Shown here in pieces: positions 61,301 to 64,000 of a DNA stretch of 64,000 nt; the first letter of the stretch is position 1; each line of letters starts with the position of its first letter. Position numbers and translations under genes: made by a program. The notes beneath the pieces are model-generated. The model searched no databases. It was not told the DNA's origin and saw only the letters and a program-made list of their open reading frames with translations. Origin of the DNA: Odontesthes bonariensis (lineage: Eukaryota; Chordata; Actinopteri; Atheriniformes; Atherinopsidae); contig NC_134509.1 of the NCBI RefSeq assembly GCF_027942865.1, positions 32,476,197 to 32,540,196 of the forward strand, in the 5' to 3' direction.

Positions 61301-62025
61301 CTTTCACAGAATGATAAATTAATCCGAAATGTCAGTGTTTAGCGTCAAATAGTCAGCCAACCTGAACTATTTGAATACATCCAGTATCTCTCCATTCCCC
61401 ATATTTTATTTTCCATTCACTAAGTGTTTTATATAATCACCCATATTCAATGCATCTCATGTTTGTTTAAAGGTTCATGTTTTGGTCATATCATTTTAAT
61501 AAATAGTTCATATATCTATATATATGTTATAATCACAGATTGTGTCGTATGCTTTCTTTACGTAATGTCTGTCCAACCAAACGAGAACTTTCACGAAAGT
61601 AGCGAGATATGAGACTGATTATTAATTGATTATTAATTTAACATACCAGGATCGCAAGATTTTAACAGTTTTCCTCCCTGACTGTAACTTAAAACAAGTT
61701 AAAACAAAGGAAGGTGGTGCCCTAAATTCGAGGTTTAAGGTATTGAGACAGTGAATACGTCTTATCAATCCTTATATTTGATGCATATATAAATGCCCAA
61801 TAACGCTACACTACTTAAGAGTAACAAGAAAGCCACCAAGCAAAGAAGACAGCGCCTAAAAGACAGTTGGAGTTTCATCATCTTAATATGTAGAGCTTTG
61901 ATTTTGCTGCAGCTCCCGTGAATTAAGCTTGTTGTTCACCATGTTTCCACAAATAAGACAACCCAGACAACATTAGAAAACAGAAAATATACAAAAATGA
62001 GTTCAACAACAATCACACATTATGG
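61301..62025. other. Spacer, unassigned
   Basis: AT-rich. No gene recognised. Confidence 0.4.
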
Positions 62026-62028
62026 TGT

Positions 62029-63691
62029 TTTATTAGACATATTAAACGGCTTGGCTTACAAATGACTGCATTTCTTAATCTAAAGAGAGGAGTCCTCATT
62101 TGGCATTTTATATCATAAGCAAAAATATGTTGTGGATGGAGAAAATGAACCTGACTGAATTGAATGAACTAGAAGCGCTGTTGTCCTTGTTGCTCGTATA
62201 CATTTACATAAGCAAGAACTATAATATGAATCACACAATCTGAATTGTGTGGTAATGAATTAAAGGGAAAAAATAGAGGTCAAGCAGAAGCAAAGACAAG
62301 GTTACATTATCTGCATCTTTAAATCCACATTTTGTGATCTGTGATCACAGATAATCAAGCTACTGATTAAAAACTGTAACTTGAATATATTAGACTAAAG
62401 AAAGCTGCTTTTTTTCCAGTTTAAATTAACAATGAAAGGACAGCAAGCTTTTCAGGAATGTGTAAAAAGCTCACTCATGTACATCCAAAACAACATTAAA
62501 ATCATACCTCTTAAAAATATTTTCCAAAGGTTAAATGGGATGATTTTCCAAGTGTAAAATTTGAATAATTAACAATTGTTGTTCATATGACCCTTCAAAA
62601 TACAAATAACAAGAATTTGTAACAGATATATTGTTTTTCAAATAGCTATCACTTTTCTTCTTGGCTAAGTAGCTTAAACTAAATTAAAAACCATGAACAA
62701 GAAAGTGGAAACAGAGTCATCATGTGTTCAGTGTGCTGTCTTTCAAAGAGGTTAGCAATAAAGTTTTCAAGTATTCAAGGAGCAAAAATAAAACCAACAT
62801 TGATGTTTTTAAAAAAAAAAAAAAAAAAAAAAAAAGGGAACAAAGAACATCTCAGAAAGCTGCATATTTCATCTTTTCTTATTACTAAATCAAAATTAAA
62901 TAAAAAAATAAGAAACAATACTGATCATTCATGTTACCTTTTATAAGATTTTCTGTAAGAGCAAAAATCCGAAGACTGTTCTGACAAAAACACGTTCGTA
63001 ACATCTGTTCCAACCAGGTCAATTATTCGGTGGGTGAAGGATTTTACAAACAAACTATTTCTTTACTTCATTTATGTCACTTCTATACTCATGTGTTGTG
63101 GTTGGAAGCCCTGAGAGATACTGCAACGATCGACCAGTTGTTGCCGTTTTAAACCCCAGAACCTCCTGCGGAAATAAGGGTCAGTAAAGAAGAAGAAAAC
63201 TCTTTCCTTCCTCTTACTTGCCAAAGTACCGCTGAGAAGGCAAAGCTGTCACATGGGGTTGTGCGCTGTATGACAACAAAGCAGGAAAATCCTCATAAAT
63301 ACACTTAAAATCAATAATAACAAATTAAAGAAAAAACATCTAGTGGCACATTCAGAGTATTGAAAGCATAAAGTTGCCAGAACCTTACACTTCCAAATGG
63401 TTTTACTAGGTAGATTTTTGGCTTTTAGACACACATTTTACATTTAATCAGCAATTATTCAAAGCCAAATGTGCACTGCACAAAAAAAGCTCTTGTAATC
63501 TTCGTGATTTTAATATTATGTAAATTTAAAAAAAGAACAACAGCAAAACCAGGTGACACACAGCCCCCACACAGGACTTGCCTAAGCCAAAACTTAATTT
63601 TTCAGTAGCATTTGGTCCTAAACACATCAGACCATGTAAGTGAAGTTTAATTATTTTTTTAGTACGCTGTAGGTGTCCTTTTTGATACGTC
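62029..63691 (-). other. Probable 3' UTR of the SUN-domain gene
   Basis: From the stop codon of the SUN gene to AATAAA on the minus strand at 62029-62034 there is no splice-bounded exon or frame of interest. An A run lies at about 62811-62835. The extent is inferred from the poly(A) signal. Confidence 0.5.
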
Positions 63692-64000
63692 TCACGTGGA
63701 GGCAACCTTTCCATGAACACGAAAGCGGTAAAGACACGTATATTCAATGTGGCCCCAGTTAGTGAGAACTCGCAGCTCCACAAATCGATAAACCTCGTCA
63801 CTTGGGCTCTGCATGAGAGCAGTGGAAGCACAGGTGGAAGTAAAAGAGAGGAAAGACATGGGGGACAAGTGTTAAAACACATCACAGAAGTAGCTTCACA
63901 CGTTTCATACAGAGTTAATATTTGGATTGATCTCTTTGAACTCACAGGGAGCTTAAATGTCTGCGTTGACTCCCCACTCTCATCGTAACTGAATGTCCCG
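63692..64000 (-). CDS. sun2: SUN-domain nuclear envelope protein, last two exons (partial)
   Basis: SUN proteins sit in the inner nuclear membrane and bind KASH peptides in the perinuclear space, linking lamina and cytoskeleton. The final exon is 63808-63692 (acceptor ATGCAG) and reads SPSDEVYRFVELRVLTNWG, then HIEYTCLYRFRVHGKVAST and stop, the C-terminal end of the SUN domain. The previous exon runs from the window edge to 63946 (donor GTGAG) and reads GTFSYDESGESTQTFKLP, the expected preceding block. The Tyr and Cys of the EYTC motif, used in KASH binding and disulfide linkage, are present. The rest lies outside the window. The domain is certain; sun2 rather than sun1 rests on human synteny (SUN2 near ATF4) and is tentative. 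Confidence 0.88.

Noticed and set aside
60060-61760. Possible LTR or retroviral fossil, with promoter-like sequence, AATAAA and a stretch near 61706 (TGGTGCCCTAAATTCG) resembling a primer binding site
   Set aside because: No paired repeats, no TG...CA boundaries, no target duplication and no gag/pol similarity were found. Left unassigned.
63526-63945. 139-codon minus-strand frame over the SUN exon
   Set aside because: It is in a different frame from the SUN-domain reading, which has clear family similarity and splice sites.

Overview
The window looks like teleost fish genomic DNA. It has small exons with GT-AG introns, AT-rich spacers, several fish-type transposon families (palindromic TTAA elements, a hAT, a Tc1-like element, an I-clade LINE with RNase H, a tRNA-derived SINE with the fish 3' tail) and a gene set that sits together on human chromosome 22q12-q13 (MPST, APOL, RPS19BP1, ATF4, SUN2). 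Genus and species cannot be read from it.

Layout. Positions 1-16,000 contain only repeats and unrecognised DNA: a 665-bp palindromic TTAA element, a SINE, a hAT inserted into an older repeat, and a decayed Tc1-like element that itself carries a retroposon with a 12-bp target duplication. From 16.4 to 22.0 kb, mpst (minus strand, two exons) holds a second palindromic TTAA element in its intron and stands head to head with rps19bp1 (22.6-25.0 kb, four exons). From 26.8 to 31.7 kb lies an apolipoprotein-L-like gene with nine inferred coding exons; one of them seems to be partly made of a LINE tail. From 32.8 to 36.4 kb is atf4, with its full translational-control leader: a three-codon uORF1, and a uORF2 that overlaps the main start codon and is split by intron 1. 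From 36.4 to 43 kb there is mostly spacer. At 43.3-44.7 kb a LINE 3' part ends about 65 bp upstream of the start codon of a double-HIT-domain membrane protein gene (44.7-49.4 kb), whose intron carries a 1-kb inverted-repeat transposon structure. From 50.8 to 52.8 kb a small rhodopsin-class GPCR lies on the minus strand. From 54.0 to 58.6 kb is a nest of transposons at least three levels deep. The last 2 kb hold the 3' UTR and final two coding exons of a SUN-domain gene (probably sun2) that runs off the window.

The host genes do not form one pathway. ATF4 is the integrated stress response transcription factor, RPS19BP1 acts in ribosome biogenesis and with SIRT1, MPST makes sulfane sulfur/H2S, and SUN proteins anchor the nuclear envelope. 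Their grouping is conserved synteny, not an operon-like system. Points most worth a second look are the intron-split atf4 uORF2, the LINE-tail exon in the apol-like gene, the LINE abutting the HIT gene, the GPCR lacking the usual TM3-ECL2 disulfide cysteines, and the nested 54-58.6 kb block with a possible spliced transcript inside it.
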